Assembly (NCBI GenBank): GCA_036785705.1
Contig: JAWUZG010000365.1
Span: 616,137 to 680,136, forward strand
Reading direction: 5' to 3'
DNA: 64,000 bases
Source of the DNA: Acanthornis magna
Taxonomy: Eukaryota > Chordata > Aves > Passeriformes > Acanthizidae
The position numbers and the translations under genes were made by a program. Below, one piece after another: positions 15,401-24,345 of the stretch. Numbering within the stretch: position 1 is the stretch's first letter; each line of letters begins with the position of its first letter. The notes under the pieces are model-generated. The model did not search any database. It was not told the DNA's origin and saw only the letters and a program-made list of their open reading frames with translations.

Positions 15401-18400
15401 GATGTCCAGATGCTAGAAAGACAAATTATTTGGTGGTAGAATTGCTTTGTTAAGGTTTAGGGCTTGGCATGCTTCAATAAATTCACACCTAGGGGGAGGT
15501 TAACAAAGCTTGGGAAGAAGGATGCCCACGGACAGTGCACACAACAAATGCAGATTTACAGGCCACACGAACACCTGGAAGAACTCCCAAGATAAGGGAA
15601 AAACTTCTAAAACCAACTCCTGAAATCAGCTCCAACTTCCCGAAGTGTGAACTTGCAACCACTGACCCAAGAAACTCAGTGACACAAAAGAAGAGAAAGA
15701 GAAAGAGCATGTGGACTAATTAGCATGAGAAGCAAGAGAATCATTAAACAATGGAAGACAGAATACTAACTACTCAGAAAGTTATGTAAGTTGTAGCCAA
15801 TAAAAATGAATTTTTTCCTTTGGTAAATTGTATGAGATAGTAAAAAGCTTTGATAGTTGGTGTGCTGGCTTTGTAGGATTTGCCACCCAGCACTCCCTCT
15901 GTGCAGAACTGTAAATATTTGGTAAAATACCTCAGCTCTGTGTGTGGACTGGTCTCTGGCACAGCAGCGTGAAAGAACCTATTTTGGCAACATTAGCACA
16001 TCACAGTTTGGAGAGAAAAGAAAGGAACTTTGCATATTTCTAGCACAAATTCTTACAATCCAACTGGTCACACAAGTTTTCCCAAGTTTTCCCAAGTTTT
16101 CTGCTAGGAAGGACTTTGTAGGCTGTAATTGCAAATACTGTCATGAATCCACATAAAAATATGGAGATAGAGTTTCAATTGTAAATCAAATCCTCATGCT
16201 TCATACCCACTGATGCCACCGAGCAGACAGAGCTCCCCATTCTCTGCATTATTGATGTTTTAAGTTGCCAGCAGACTTTGCAACACCTGCTCAAATCAGC
16301 TCTGGGTTTCTAGGCAACCAATCAATATGGGGGGAAAACACCTAATTTTGAAGTATTTGGGTACCATGTACCTTTAATGCACACTGCTCTTCGTTTAAGA
16401 TTCATTTAGGCTCAAAGAAAAACAGAATCGAAAGAAATTAACAACTCTGGTCTACATTGTCAACTGTGCTATGTAAAAAACAAAAAACAAAACAAAACAA
16501 AACAAAGAAAAAACAACTAAGAAAACAACAAAACAACAAAACAAAACAAAAACCAAACAAATGACAAACAAAAACCAAAAAACCCCAAATACAAACAACA
16601 ACAAAAAGAACCCCCAAAAACAAAAACAACAACAACAAAAAAAAACAACAACAAAAAAAAAAAAAAAAAACCAGAAAAAAAATAAAACCCACCAAAAAAA
16701 ACCAAAACAAAAAAACCCCCCACCAAAACAACCAAGACATTTTAGTGTGAATTGTTATAAACATAACAAAAAGACATGCACATTTCAGCTTGGGTGCCAG
16801 CCACTGATAGACCAACTAAATTAACAACTACAAAACAGTAGCCATATAACAAACACAACCTGGTGCTCAAACAAGGGTTTTATTCATGCATCATTATCAA
16901 GAAGTACACTTAGATGATAAGGCACCAACAAACTGTATTTTTCAAAAGCCATTAAAGGGATTTAGAGACCCAAACTGTGTTCAACAGCAGCAGAGCTCTC
17001 ACTTCTGGACGCTCCAGAGCAGCAAATCCCAGGCTGTTCTGCTCTGAATCCATGCTGAAAGCAGAGAGTGTGGGCACACTCTACAGGGACACAACTCCAC
17101 AGACTTCAGGCACAGGAGTAACTCAGATAACAAGCTGGATTTTGGATTTTAAAACCCACTACCTTAGACAAGCATAACCTGCATTGCCTCTATTCAGTCC
17201 TCCTTGCTCATTTGAACCACTGCCCTCTCTTCTTCACTCCAGGGAGAAATACCTGAGAAAAGAAAAATTTTGCCCACACATGCTTTGAAAACTTTAATGC
17301 AATATCTATTCCTTTTGTAAGTTGCAGTTAAAAAAAAAAAAAAAAAAAAGCTGAACTTTTGCATCTTCCAAAACAAAAATATTCTCAAGGTGTGAAGAAA
17401 CAAACAGCAAACTCAATCCACAAATTACTTTTCAAGTACTGTGTGTGCTAAGATTTTAAATTAGCATTAACAAAATGCTTTTACATTGCATTGACAAAGC
17501 TTGGGCAGATAAGTCAATGAGAAGAAAAGTCAATGAGAGCTGTTACATCCGCTCTTTACAGACTTCTAGAACAACTGAGAGGCTCTTACTTAAGAAGCAC
17601 AACTTCAATTACTTTTTCATTAGCTTTCAACCTGTGGGGCTCAGTTTTTTGTACCAATAGTTTCACTTTCACACCCCATAATATTTGCAATGTGCCTTGG
17701 TTTTTTCATGGTCAGCAAACAATTGTCTTTCAAGTAACATTTCAAACCATGTAGCTAAAGTTTCAAGTAGTGAAAAACCTGTCACCTCCAAATGTTAAAA
17801 TATACCTGCGGATAAACAGAAATGACAATAATAGTTTGACATGGGTTGGTTGGGTTTGGTTTTTTTTTTCCCCTCAGCTAACAATTTCAGTCTCTTTAAA
17901 AGGTGGATATTACCCCAATCCATTTACAGGTTAAAAAGAAGAAAAAAAAACCCAAAACAACAAGGAATGGAACTGCTATGAAACCCAAGGTTGTACACAT
18001 GGGTTAGCAGAAAAATCTGCCTTCTAAACTCTGCCTCTAAGATTGACACTTTAAAATTTGGAAGCCAAACCTGTACTGTAAGAATTAAGGTAATCACACC
18101 TTCCATAGTGAAAACCTCCTATTTATTACAAAGGCCCGACTGCCCTGAACAGAGTAGCCACTGAACTAACCTGTACTTTGTGGATGCTCATTACAGTACC
18201 TCCTCCAAGCTGAAGGACATAGCGAAGGTTAAGCCCTTCTTTCCCAGGCACAAAAAGGTGTTAAACCCAGGCCTCCCTGCTCCTGCGTTTTCCCATTCCG
18301 AGGTCACCTCCATAGGGCCAGGGAGAGCAGAGCACCACGGCCACGAAGGTGTGTACACGACCACAGCCGTGAAGAGTTTAGAGCTAGAAACCAGGCTGCT

Positions 18401-18503
18401 GGAGCAGAGGAACCTGAGGGAAACCACCACAGCAGCCTCCCCGGCCGAGGGCAGAAGGCCCCGCTCGGCACGGCCCTGCTCACCTGCCGCCGCCTGTCGC
18501 CAT
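3263..18503 (-). CDS. FBXO15: FBXO15-like F-box protein gene (partial, multi-exon)
   Basis: F-box proteins are substrate receptors of SCF (SKP1-CUL1-F-box) ubiquitin ligases. Eight minus-strand coding exons were identified: 18484-18503, 13341-13479, 10555-10797, 10101-10310, 7813-7942, 6893-6939, 4358-4503 and 3263-3465. Each has AG/GT borders, and phases match between successive exons from 13479 down to 3263. The F-box begins 'MPSEMLLKAFSYLDPVSLLS'. Later hallmarks shared with vertebrate FBXO15 are 'KPLDPYTGLPF', 'DTSVTVLWYG', 'LNPGLLVGNWK' and 'YLCGTF'. No stop or frameshift was seen in these exons. One exon between 18484 and 13479 (needed by phase) and the C-terminal end were not found. 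The coordinates span introns. FBXO15 identity is recognised from memory of the family; the exon structure is read directly. Confidence 0.82.
4358..4503 (-). CDS. FBXO15: FBXO15-like coding exon with LHxYxLHxDLH motif
   Basis: 146 bp, acceptor 'ttttttcaag', donor GTAAAG. It encodes 'PPPNGPLLDDTDPDCGLHHY' and then a stretch ending 'YLCGTFNGHFCRK', a clear match in order and spacing to FBXO15. Confidence 0.8.
4504..6892. other. FBXO15-like intron
   Basis: AT-rich intronic DNA. No further exon, recognisable mobile element or RNA gene was seen. Confidence 0.5.
6893..6939 (-). CDS. FBXO15: FBXO15-like short coding exon
   Basis: 47 bp between acceptor 'caatcaccag' and donor GTAAGA. Its length (2 mod 3) is exactly what is needed to connect the phase-0 end at 7813 to the phase-2 start at 4503. 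It encodes 'KPQTDYFFHSL'. Similarity to the family is weak and the reading-frame argument is the main support. Confidence 0.5.
7813..7942 (-). CDS. FBXO15: FBXO15-like coding exon with LNPGLLVGNWK
   Basis: 130 bp, acceptor 'ctttccaaag', donor GTAAGA. It encodes 'RRFALIAEYSL', 'VGADELVQLFSLNPGLLVG' and 'NWK', matching the conserved middle of vertebrate FBXO15. Confidence 0.85.
7943..9671. other. FBXO15-like intron
   Basis: Intronic DNA with a CR1 remnant at 8650-8765. Minor frames (for example 8178-8510 on minus) have no recognisable product. Confidence 0.5.
8650..8765 (-). mobile_element. CR1 fragment
   Basis: Contains 'ctcaccaccctcacagtaaa' followed by 'agcttcttcctaat', a diverged piece of the complement of the CR1 3' region. 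Confidence 0.6.
9672..10030 (-). mobile_element. probable solo LTR in intron
   Basis: A GC-richer block starting TGTGGCAACC and ending near 'gtcagaca', so TG...CA bounded. On the minus strand it carries an AATAAA signal (plus-strand 'catttattgg' near 9770). Base composition differs sharply from the flanking intron. No internal proviral sequence is adjacent. A target duplication was not found and the right boundary is approximate. Confidence 0.5.
10101..10310 (-). CDS. FBXO15: FBXO15-like coding exon with DTSVTVLWYG
   Basis: 210 bp, acceptor 'taaataacag', donor GTGAGT. It encodes 'GLSWVIALKDKNGKEHVMEK' and 'DTSVTVLWYGRDWLCL', closely matching FBXO15. Phases agree with both neighbouring exons. 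Confidence 0.88.
10555..10797 (-). CDS. FBXO15: FBXO15-like coding exon with KPLDPYTGLPF
   Basis: 243 bp, acceptor 'ttattttcag', donor GTAAGC. It encodes 'GLWLKLYSSALQPKW' just after the F-box, then 'NPGYWKNESIFKQ' and 'KPLDPYTGLPF'. These are strong family signatures in the right order. Confidence 0.88.
10798..13340. other. FBXO15-like intron
   Basis: AT-rich intron. I see no exon, LTR or LINE with confidence. Confidence 0.5.
13341..13479 (-). CDS. FBXO15: FBXO15-like F-box exon
   Basis: 139 bp, acceptor 'cggagtttgcag', donor GTAAGG. The F-box starts MPSEMLLKAFSYLDPVSLLS and continues with 'GCVNKRFYDLASD'. It has the Pro-x-Glu, Leu-x-x-x-Phe-x-Tyr-Leu and Cys-x-x-x-x-x-Phe-Tyr pattern that binds SKP1. 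It needs one base from the preceding exon, whereas exon 1 leaves two, so an exon between them remains unidentified. Confidence 0.88.
13480..18483. other. FBXO15-like first intron region
   Basis: Long AT-rich stretch containing the (CAAAA)n block at 16470-16735 and an A-run near 17330-17350. At least one small coding exon should lie here by phase. An acceptor-like 'acactctctgctttcag' followed by an ATG occurs on minus near 17060, but its phase does not fit. Confidence 0.4.
16470..16735. repeat. A/C-rich simple repeat
   Basis: About 265 bp made almost entirely of CAAAA, CAACAA and AAACC units. The 125-codon minus-strand frame through it is a low-complexity artefact. Confidence 0.9.
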
Positions 18504-18770
18504 GGCCGCGGGCAGCGAAGGGAGGCAAGGACGGAAGGAAGGGAAGGAACGCGCGCTGTCACCGCGGTGGGCAGCGCCTGAGGGGGGCAGGGGCGGTGCC
18601 AGGCCGAGGGAGGCCATGTCCGGCAGGGCTGGGTCGGGGCAGGCGGGGACGGTGCCCGAGCATGGCCGTGTGGGCCACTCGGGAAGGGCTGACGCCCTGA
18701 GGAACCTTCCAGTGACTCAAAGGAATCTACTGTTGTAGTCGCTCTTAGGAAGCCGCCTGGCCTTCCTGGC
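18300..18770 (-). promoter_or_regulatory. CpG-island promoter of the FBXO15-like gene
   Basis: GC- and CpG-rich block, in contrast to the AT-rich intron. It surrounds the minus-strand ATG at 18503. Sp1-like GC boxes such as 'ggggcaggggcgg' lie upstream on the gene's 5' side. In mammals FBXO15 is close to TIMM21; no TIMM21 coding sequence was recognised on the plus strand. Confidence 0.6.
18484..18503 (-). CDS. FBXO15: FBXO15-like first coding exon
   Basis: The minus-strand context is gcc ATG G, a good start context. It encodes MATGGGR with the last codon split by a GTGAGC donor. Human FBXO15 also begins MATG. It is very short and leaves two bases of phase. Confidence 0.6.
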
Positions 18771-18859
18771 TGCCCTCGCCTGGGACACGAGCCACTGGCC
18801 CACCAAAGGCTATTGCTGGGGTCTTTCCAGCCTGAGTGGGGCTGTTCCCGGTGAGTGGT

Positions 18860-19290
18860 CAGCTGCAGGCGCCGCTGGTAAAGGAGGCGAGACAAGGCAA
18901 AGAGTTGTGGGAGGGTCTCCCCCATGCTCTCCGTTTATTGTGGGGTCCGGGGGTACGGTATTCGGAAGGGAGAGTGGAGAAGGAGTCCCCAGGGGGCTGT
19001 CCCCAGCCGCCAGTTAAAAAGGGGGAAGGGTACCCAATTGGAGAAGGGACAAGGGGAGGGAACAAGGGTACAGGGGCCAATTACAACATAAGAGGGGAGG
19101 GTACAGTAGACAGCAACCAATAGTACAGTAAACTTAACAGAAGGTTCGGGAAGAAGGGGAAGGTCCAGAGCCCTGGGCACACCTCCCAAGCAGAGCAGGG
19201 GCTGGTCTCATGCCCCTGAGCTGCCATGAGAGGCAGCTGTGGCCAGGGATGGACCAGGGTACATTTCAAAGGTACGTGTGCTATCTTGTG
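18860..19290 (-). mobile_element. possible solo LTR
   Basis: A block starting TGAGTGGTCAGC, purine-rich on plus, with an AATAAA signal on minus (plus 'tccgtttattgtgg' near 18935). It lies between a CpG island and a CR1 element. No target duplication was confirmed and the limits are approximate. Confidence 0.3.
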
Positions 19291-19660
19291 TGTCCAAACA
19301 CAAGTCTTCTGTCTCCAGCGCTGCATTTTCACAGATAAATCCCAGGCGATTATGGGGAATGCACCCTTCTGTACTTACAGTTTGCCAATTTTTAGCTAGT
19401 TTTATATTAATCTTAGACTAATTAATTTCAATATGTAATTAAGTAATATCCAGGCCAGTCATTTTCCTCATCGGCTCATCTTTCAGCACGTAGGGATAGT
19501 CCGTGTTTTTTCCTGTGTTTTGAAGCACACCCATCCTTCCCAGACTCCTTTGTTTCTAAGGGTTGCTTCCCAAGGTACTCTCTGGATAAGTCTCTTGAAT
19601 AGGCCAAACTCTGCCCTCCAGAATTCCAGTGTGGAAGTTTTATTGATGCCCCTCCTTATT

Positions 19661-20394
19661 TCACCAAATATTGAAAACTATAATTTCATTATCACTGTGC
19701 CCCAGATGGCCTCCAACCACCACATCTCCCACCAGCCCTTCTCTGTTTGCAAACAGCAGGTCTAGTGTAGCCCCTCCCCTGGTGGGCTCGCTCACCGACT
19801 GAGACAAAAAGCTGTCCTCCGTACACTCAAGGAAACTCCTAGACTGCTTCTTCTTGGCTGTGTTGAGTTCCCAGCAGATATCTGGCAGATTGATGTCACC
19901 TACAAGAACAAGGGCTGGTGATCTTGAAACATCCTCCAGCTGCTTGTAGAATAATACCTCCACCTCTCCATCCTGGTGGGGTGGCCTAGAACAGACTCCC
20001 ACCAGGATGTCAGCCTTGTTGGCCTTCCCCCGATTCTTTCCCACAGGCGCTCAACCTTATCGATATTAATCTCCATTTCCGTGGCATCAGGAGCCTTCCT
20101 AATGTAAAGAGCAACCGCTCCACCTCTTCTCCCTCACCCATCTCTTCCATAGAGCTTGTAGCCATCCACTACAGTGCTCTGGTTATGCGAGTCATCCCAC
20201 CATGTTCCTTTGATGGTGACTACATCAGAGCTTCCCTGCTGTACCATGGCTTCCAGCTCCTCTTGTTTATTGCCCATGCTGTGTGCATTAATGTACATGC
20301 ACTTCAGCTGGGCTGCTGATTTCACCCCTGACTCTGGCTTACTACCCTTGGGCTTGGTTCTGGAAAGCCTAACTGCATCCCCTTCCCCCTTCAA
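19661..20394 (-). pseudogene. CR1 ORF2 endonuclease remnant
   Basis: Two minus-strand frames in different phases (20134-20394, then 19661-20044). The first contains 'MYINAHSMGNKQEELEA', the N-terminal Asn region of the APE-type endonuclease. The second contains 'VLVGDINLPDICWE' and ends with 'HSDNEII'. The expected Ser-Asp-His triad residue reads Asn here. The frameshift and altered catalytic residue mean it is inactive. Confidence 0.8.
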
Positions 20395-20399
20395 ACCTA

Positions 20400-21355
20400 G
20401 TCTAAAGCCCTCTCAGTCAGTCCCGCCAACTCATGGACTAGAACCCTTTTGCCCTTGATAGGCAGACGGAGCCCATCTGGCTCCAGCAGGCCAGGTGCCG
20501 TAAGAGTTGCCCCATGACCAAAGAACCCAAAGTTCTGCCGACGGTGCCAGTCCCTAAGCCACTGATTGATAATGCAGCTTCTCCTGTTCCTTTCATCGTT
20601 TGTCCCTGCCGCTGAAAGGACCGAGCAGAACACCACCTGTGCTCCTGCCCCATCAACCACTTGACCCAGGGCCCTGAAGTCCCTTTTAATTGCTGTGTTG
20701 TCTTCTTGTCAATCATATTGCTGCCAGCCTGGAGTGTCAGCACTGGGTAATACTCAGAGGGCTGAATCAGCCCAGGGAATGTTCTGGAGATATCCCATAC
20801 CCGGGCCCCAGGGAGGCAGCATGCCTCCCTGTGGGATGGGCCCGCTTGACATATGGGGCCCTCTGTTCCTCTCAGAAGGAGTCGCCTACTATGACTACCC
20901 TTCTTTTCTTTTTAATGCTAGAGGTAGTGATCTGTTTGACAGACGAAGTGGAGCTGGGAGGCTCTCCGGGCAGATTATTTTCTTCTATGTCATCTGGCTG
21001 ACCCTCCAGATCCAAGGCCTGGATTCTGAAGTGGCACCTGGGTAGGCAATGGGGGTCAGGAGGAATTTTTATTACCTCCCTGGGTAGGAGCCCTTTTCCA
21101 CTCCCCTTCATCACCTAGGTCTCCTCCTTCTGCCTGATGGTAGGAGGCACAGGAATCCTCTGACTCCTGGTGGGCTTCTCTCAGGAATGGAAGGGTGAAA
21201 CTCCACTGGTCTATTTCCCGTTCGATTTCCCTAATACTCCTTAGTCTTTCTACCTCCTCCCGAAGCTCCACCACCAGACTGAGGAGATCACTCACCTGTT
21301 TGCACCTCACGCAGGTGATTTTTGCACCATGCCCTGGTACTGCTGACAGGCTCAA
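20400..21355 (-). pseudogene. CR1 ORF1 remnant with GDS esterase motif
   Basis: Starts with 'ITCVRCKQVSDLLSLVVELR', a Cys-x-x-Cys followed by a coiled coil (EEVERLRSIREIEREID). It continues with 'KKKRRVVIVGDSF', the GDSL/SGNH-type esterase motif typical of CR1 ORF1, and a later decayed stretch. Frames switch near 20.9 kb, so the ORF is broken. Confidence 0.75.
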
Positions 21356-21659
21356 GCACTCCTCACAGGAAGGTGTCTGGACAGATGCATCCTTCTTGGA
21401 GGGTTCTGTTTGGCTAGGTACACTTTTACTAGCTGTAGCTTTTGATCATTTGGAGACCATTGCTGGAAAAAGAAATGAATAATAAATTAAAAAAAAAACC
21501 ACAACAAAAAAACAACAAAAACCCGGGGTGCCTTTTTAGGGCAAAGGCATTTCTGCATGGCACCTCCCAACGTCCCCATGCCACAATCTCAGTCCTCCCA
21601 GGGCTCCTGTGTTTGGTTTTATCCCAATATGGAGATGCAGGAGCTCTCCCGGCTGGACA

Positions 21660-22135
21660 GGGTGTCCCTGAGCCTGCGGATTTCAGGGATTTGGGGTTGG
21701 GAATGGGATGAATTTTGGGGCTGGGAATTGGGGGGATTTGGGGCTGGGAATTTGGGGATTTGGGGGAATTTTAGGGCTGGGATTTGGGAGATTTTGGGGA
21801 ATTTCAAGGCTTGGAATTGGGGGATTTTGGGGCTGGGGACTGGGGGGATTTCAGCGAGGTTTGGGGGGAAACTGGGAGTTTGGAGAGGGATTTTGGGAGA
21901 TTGAGGGGGATTGGTGGAATTTTGGAGCATTTGGGGTGATTTCGGGGGGAATTTTGAATGGAATTTGGGGGATTTGGGAGGATTTTGAGGGGGGATTTGG
22001 AGGTTTGGGAGAGGTATTAGGGGGGATTTTGGGAGATTGAGAGGAATTGGGGGAATTTTGGGGTGTCATGGGGGGATTTGGGGGAGTTTAGAGGGATTTT
22101 GGCCGATTTGGAGGGATTTTACGGGAGGATTTTGG
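21660..22135. repeat. G-rich degenerate minisatellite
   Basis: About 475 bp of GGGGATTTTGGG- and GGGAATTTGGGG-type units on the plus strand, with very few C. Translations are repetitive (Gly/Trp/Phe on plus, Pro/Ser/Gln on minus) and not genes. The G-runs could form quadruplexes. The block abuts the left class I-like promoter. Confidence 0.85.
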
Positions 22136-22145
22136 GAGGGATCCC

Positions 22146-22330
22146 GGGAATTCCCAGGGATTCCCCCTTTCCCCCCGCACTCCCTCGGGCACTGTCGCGT
22201 CTCCCGGCCTGTGCCGCCGGGATCTGCCCGGCGACTGATGACGTCCGAGAACACCAAGCTGTCATTGGCGGGCAGGAAATAACCGCGCCAATCGCGAGGC
22301 CGGAGGCGGCTCTGGGGGCGGGGCCGCAGC
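22146..22330 (+). promoter_or_regulatory. left MHC class I-like promoter (kB + X1/X2/Y module)
   Basis: In order: kB-like GGGAATTCCC at 22146-22155 and GGGATTCCCC at 22157-22166; an X1-like CCCGGCGACTGATG at 22227-22240; an overlapping X2/CRE TGACGTC at 22239-22245; Y-like ATTGG at 22264-22268; CCAAT at 22288-22292; and a GGGGGCGGGG box near 22315. This order and the roughly 20-bp X2-Y spacing match the enhancer A plus SXY module of MHC class I and class II genes, bound by NF-kB, RFX/CREB/NF-Y and NLRC5/CIITA. Confidence 0.62.
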
Positions 22331-22341
22331 GGAGCAGTGCG

Positions 22342-22440
22342 ATGGCTCCAGCGCTGGGCTGGGGGCGCTCCTGGGGGCGGTGAGGCGGGAGTGGCAGCCC
22401 CGGAACCGGCACCGTGAACCCCCTTATCCTGCACAGGGAC
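22342..22440 (+). pseudogene. MHC class I-like exon 1 (frameshifted)
   Basis: ATG at 22342 begins MAPALGWG and meets a stop after 13 codons. The mirror copy at 33690 has one extra G here and reads MAPALGLGALLGG, a typical class I signal-peptide start. No exon 2-like sequence follows on this arm; the minisatellite begins at once. Confidence 0.5.
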
Positions 22441-23287
22441 TTTTCTGCACGCCTCATCCTGCAAAGGGAACCCCCCCTTACTCCCAATTCCTGGACGTCA
22501 GCACGGCCCTGCACACGCTTGATCCCCTCTCCGATGTCTCTGAGTATCTGCACCCGCATTTCTTTGACCCTGGGACCTCCCTAAATCTCGATTTTTGGGA
22601 ACCGAGAAGGCTTTGCACCCTTTTCCCCAGCAGTGAGATCCTCCGTGTACCCCTTTTTCCACTCCGCAGCCACTTTCCTCGCCATTCCTGCTCTCCCAGG
22701 CCCCAAACCCTCCCTTTTCCTTGACCCTGGCACCTCCTGGACCCTCATTCCGCCTCTCCAGCTCCCAGACTCTCCTTTTCGTTTACCCTGGGACCTTCTG
22801 CACCCCAATTCCTGCCTTTCCCACACTCCCACTCCATCTTCCCTCAACATTGGGGACCCCTTTAAACCTCTTCCTGGCTGTCCTGGCTTTCCCTACCCCA
22901 TGACTCCTCTTTCCTCCACACTGGGGACCACTTGGACCTCCCATCCCACTTCCGCTATTTCTTTGTCCTCGGGACTGCCCTGCACCCTCCTTCCTGTGCA
23001 CTGGGACTCCCCTGCACCCCCAACCCCACTAGTGACACCCCCTGCACCAACTTCTCCACACCGGGACCCCCTTGAGCCCCCTCAGATGGCACCGGGACCC
23101 CCCTGAAACCCCATTCCTGGCCACTGGGATTCCCTTGCACCTTCTTCCCAGCTTTGGGACCCTGCTGCACCCCTTTGTCCCACACGAGTACCCCCTGCAC
23201 CCCCTTTTCCCTTCCATTCGGCCTCTCCCAGTCCCTGCCCCCAGTTTTTTCTTTACCCTAGGACCTCCTGTACCCCATCCTGTCTTT
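22441..23287. repeat. C-rich degenerate minisatellite (left part)
   Basis: Roughly 60-bp units containing 'ttgaccctgggacc', 'cctgcacccc', 'cattcctg' and 'cctctccag'. It continues beyond the provirus at 30668, so the ERVL integrated inside one array. Pro/Ser/Leu-rich open frames across it are artefacts. Confidence 0.8.
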
Positions 23288-23292
23288 CCCAG
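23288..23292. repeat. target-site duplication, left (CCCAG)
   Basis: CCCAG directly before the 5' LTR TG, repeated directly after the 3' LTR CA at 30663-30667. Confidence 0.85.
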
Positions 23293-24225
23293 TGTGGAAG
23301 GTTGGGGGGGGCAAGTGGAATTTTTCCCATTCTGTTGCTAAGCAACTAATGACCGGTACTTAAGGGCCATCTACGCTCACAAAGGAGACAAAGCCTTTTC
23401 GCTGGCCAGGCAGAGGAACAAGAGATGGCAAGATTTGATAAGGGGACACTCACTCACTCGCTCGGGGCTCTTGGAGGAGAGAGCAGGGGGAAAAAGGCGG
23501 CTCTGTTTTTTTTGGCTACAATTGCAGAAAAGGTCCGGTTTTGCACTGGTCTTTCTCTCTACCTGTTGGGTGAGTTCTCACTTGGGACGGGGGAGGACGG
23601 GATCCCGGTCCCTTCTACCCTCCGGGAGGGCGCGTTTCCCAGCTGCGCTGCAGCAAGACGAGACCCCTCGCCTGCTGCCGCTCCTCGCCCTGCCTGCTGC
23701 CACCCCACGCCTTGCCTGCCACAGCTGCGGAACTCCTGCTGCCTCCTCTGCTGGCTGGCTCAGGTGAGCCCACCTGGCCGTTCCATCCCTTTGCTGCGCT
23801 TTGTCCATCTGCGCTCCACCCTGCTCCAGCCCCGTCCGCCATCACGCGCGTGACACAGATCCAACCTCGCGCCACAGCGCCATCTGCAGCTTCCCGGGAG
23901 TCATCGCACCTGCCCTGCTGGTCTAGGAGCCCAACAGCGCCCCTGCTGGCCGTGACCGTGACTGCACCATACGGGAAAGTGCCTGACAGTCCAGGGACAT
24001 TTGCCACCGAGTTTTTTTGGTTTTGTTTACTGTTTTTTTTGTTACTGATTGTTTACCTCATTATAGATACTAGTAAAAAAAACCTCTTATTCCTTTTCCC
24101 ATACCTTTGCCTGAGAGCCCTTGATTCTAAAGTTATAATAATTTGGAGGGAAGGGGATTCACATTCTCTGTTCTAAGGAAGGTTCCCACCTTCCTAAGCA
24201 GACACCTGTCTATCAAACGAAGACA
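23293..24225 (+). repeat. ERVL 5' LTR
   Basis: 933 bp from TGTGGAAGGT to GAAGACA. It contains the palindrome GTTGCTAAGCAAC at 23334-23346 and a TACTTAAG element at 23358-23365 that probably serves as the TATA-like box. A GC-rich leader and a T-rich segment near 24010-24050 follow. No canonical AATAAA was seen. A 142-codon frame at 23425-23853 occurs in both LTRs and is not considered a gene. Confidence 0.93.
23334..23365 (+). promoter_or_regulatory. LTR core promoter with RFX-type X-box
   Basis: GTTGCTAAGCAAC is a 13-bp inverted palindrome fitting the RFX X-box (GTNRCC/N...RGYAAC). The TACTTAAG TATA-like element lies about a dozen bases downstream. Binding by RFX factors is inferred from the motif only. 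The same pair occurs in the 3' LTR at 29771-29802. Confidence 0.5.
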
Positions 24226-24230
24226 GATTT

Positions 24231-24248
24231 TGGCGCCCAACGTGGGGC
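24231..24248 (+). other. primer binding site, tRNA-Lys1,2 type
   Basis: TGGCGCCCAACGTGGGGC lies 5 bp after the LTR end and is complementary to the 3' end of tRNA-Lys1,2, the primer class used by spumaviruses and some betaretroviruses and lentiviruses. Classical mammalian ERVL elements are named for a Leu primer, so this is a different primer choice. Confidence 0.88.
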
Positions 24249-24345
24249 TCGAGGGCATTGAGAGAAAAAGGTGCAAAAGGAATAACAGTTTCTGGGAGAC
24301 CGATTTTTTAGTGTGCTGAACATAGAAACCTATTTTAGTGGCACC

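Larger units (their letters stand above)
19655..21470 (-). mobile_element. CR1 LINE, 5' half retained, 3' half missing
   Basis: On the minus strand, from high to low coordinates, come an ORF1-like zinc/coiled-coil segment, an esterase-like segment with VVIVGDS, and the start of ORF2 with an apurinic endonuclease-like domain. The sequence then stops before any reverse transcriptase. CR1 copies are usually truncated at the 5' end, so a copy keeping the 5' half is atypical and implies a later deletion or internal breakage. Frame changes show it is dead. Confidence 0.85.

Noticed and set aside
16438..16815. 125-codon minus-strand Phe/Leu/Cys-rich frame resembling a membrane protein
   Set aside because: It is the translation of an A/C simple repeat.
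16990..17070. Minus-strand acceptor 'acactctctgctttcag' followed by ATG, considered as the missing FBXO15-like exon
   Set aside because: The available donors give the wrong phase for the F-box exon and the peptide shows no family similarity.
18500..18740. Plus-strand frames considered as TIMM21, the expected neighbour of FBXO15
   Set aside because: No TIMM21 sequence is recognisable; the frames are GC-rich artefacts.
18191..18925. 244-codon minus-strand frame
   Set aside because: A product of the CpG island around FBXO15-like exon 1. It crosses the true donor site and has no recognisable fold.
21557..22069. Gly/Trp/Phe- and Pro/Ser-rich frames
   Set aside because: Translation of a G-rich minisatellite.
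23425..23853. 142-codon plus-strand frame, repeated at 29862-30290
   Set aside because: It lies wholly in the LTR and is identical in both copies because the LTRs are identical. It has no domain or start context.
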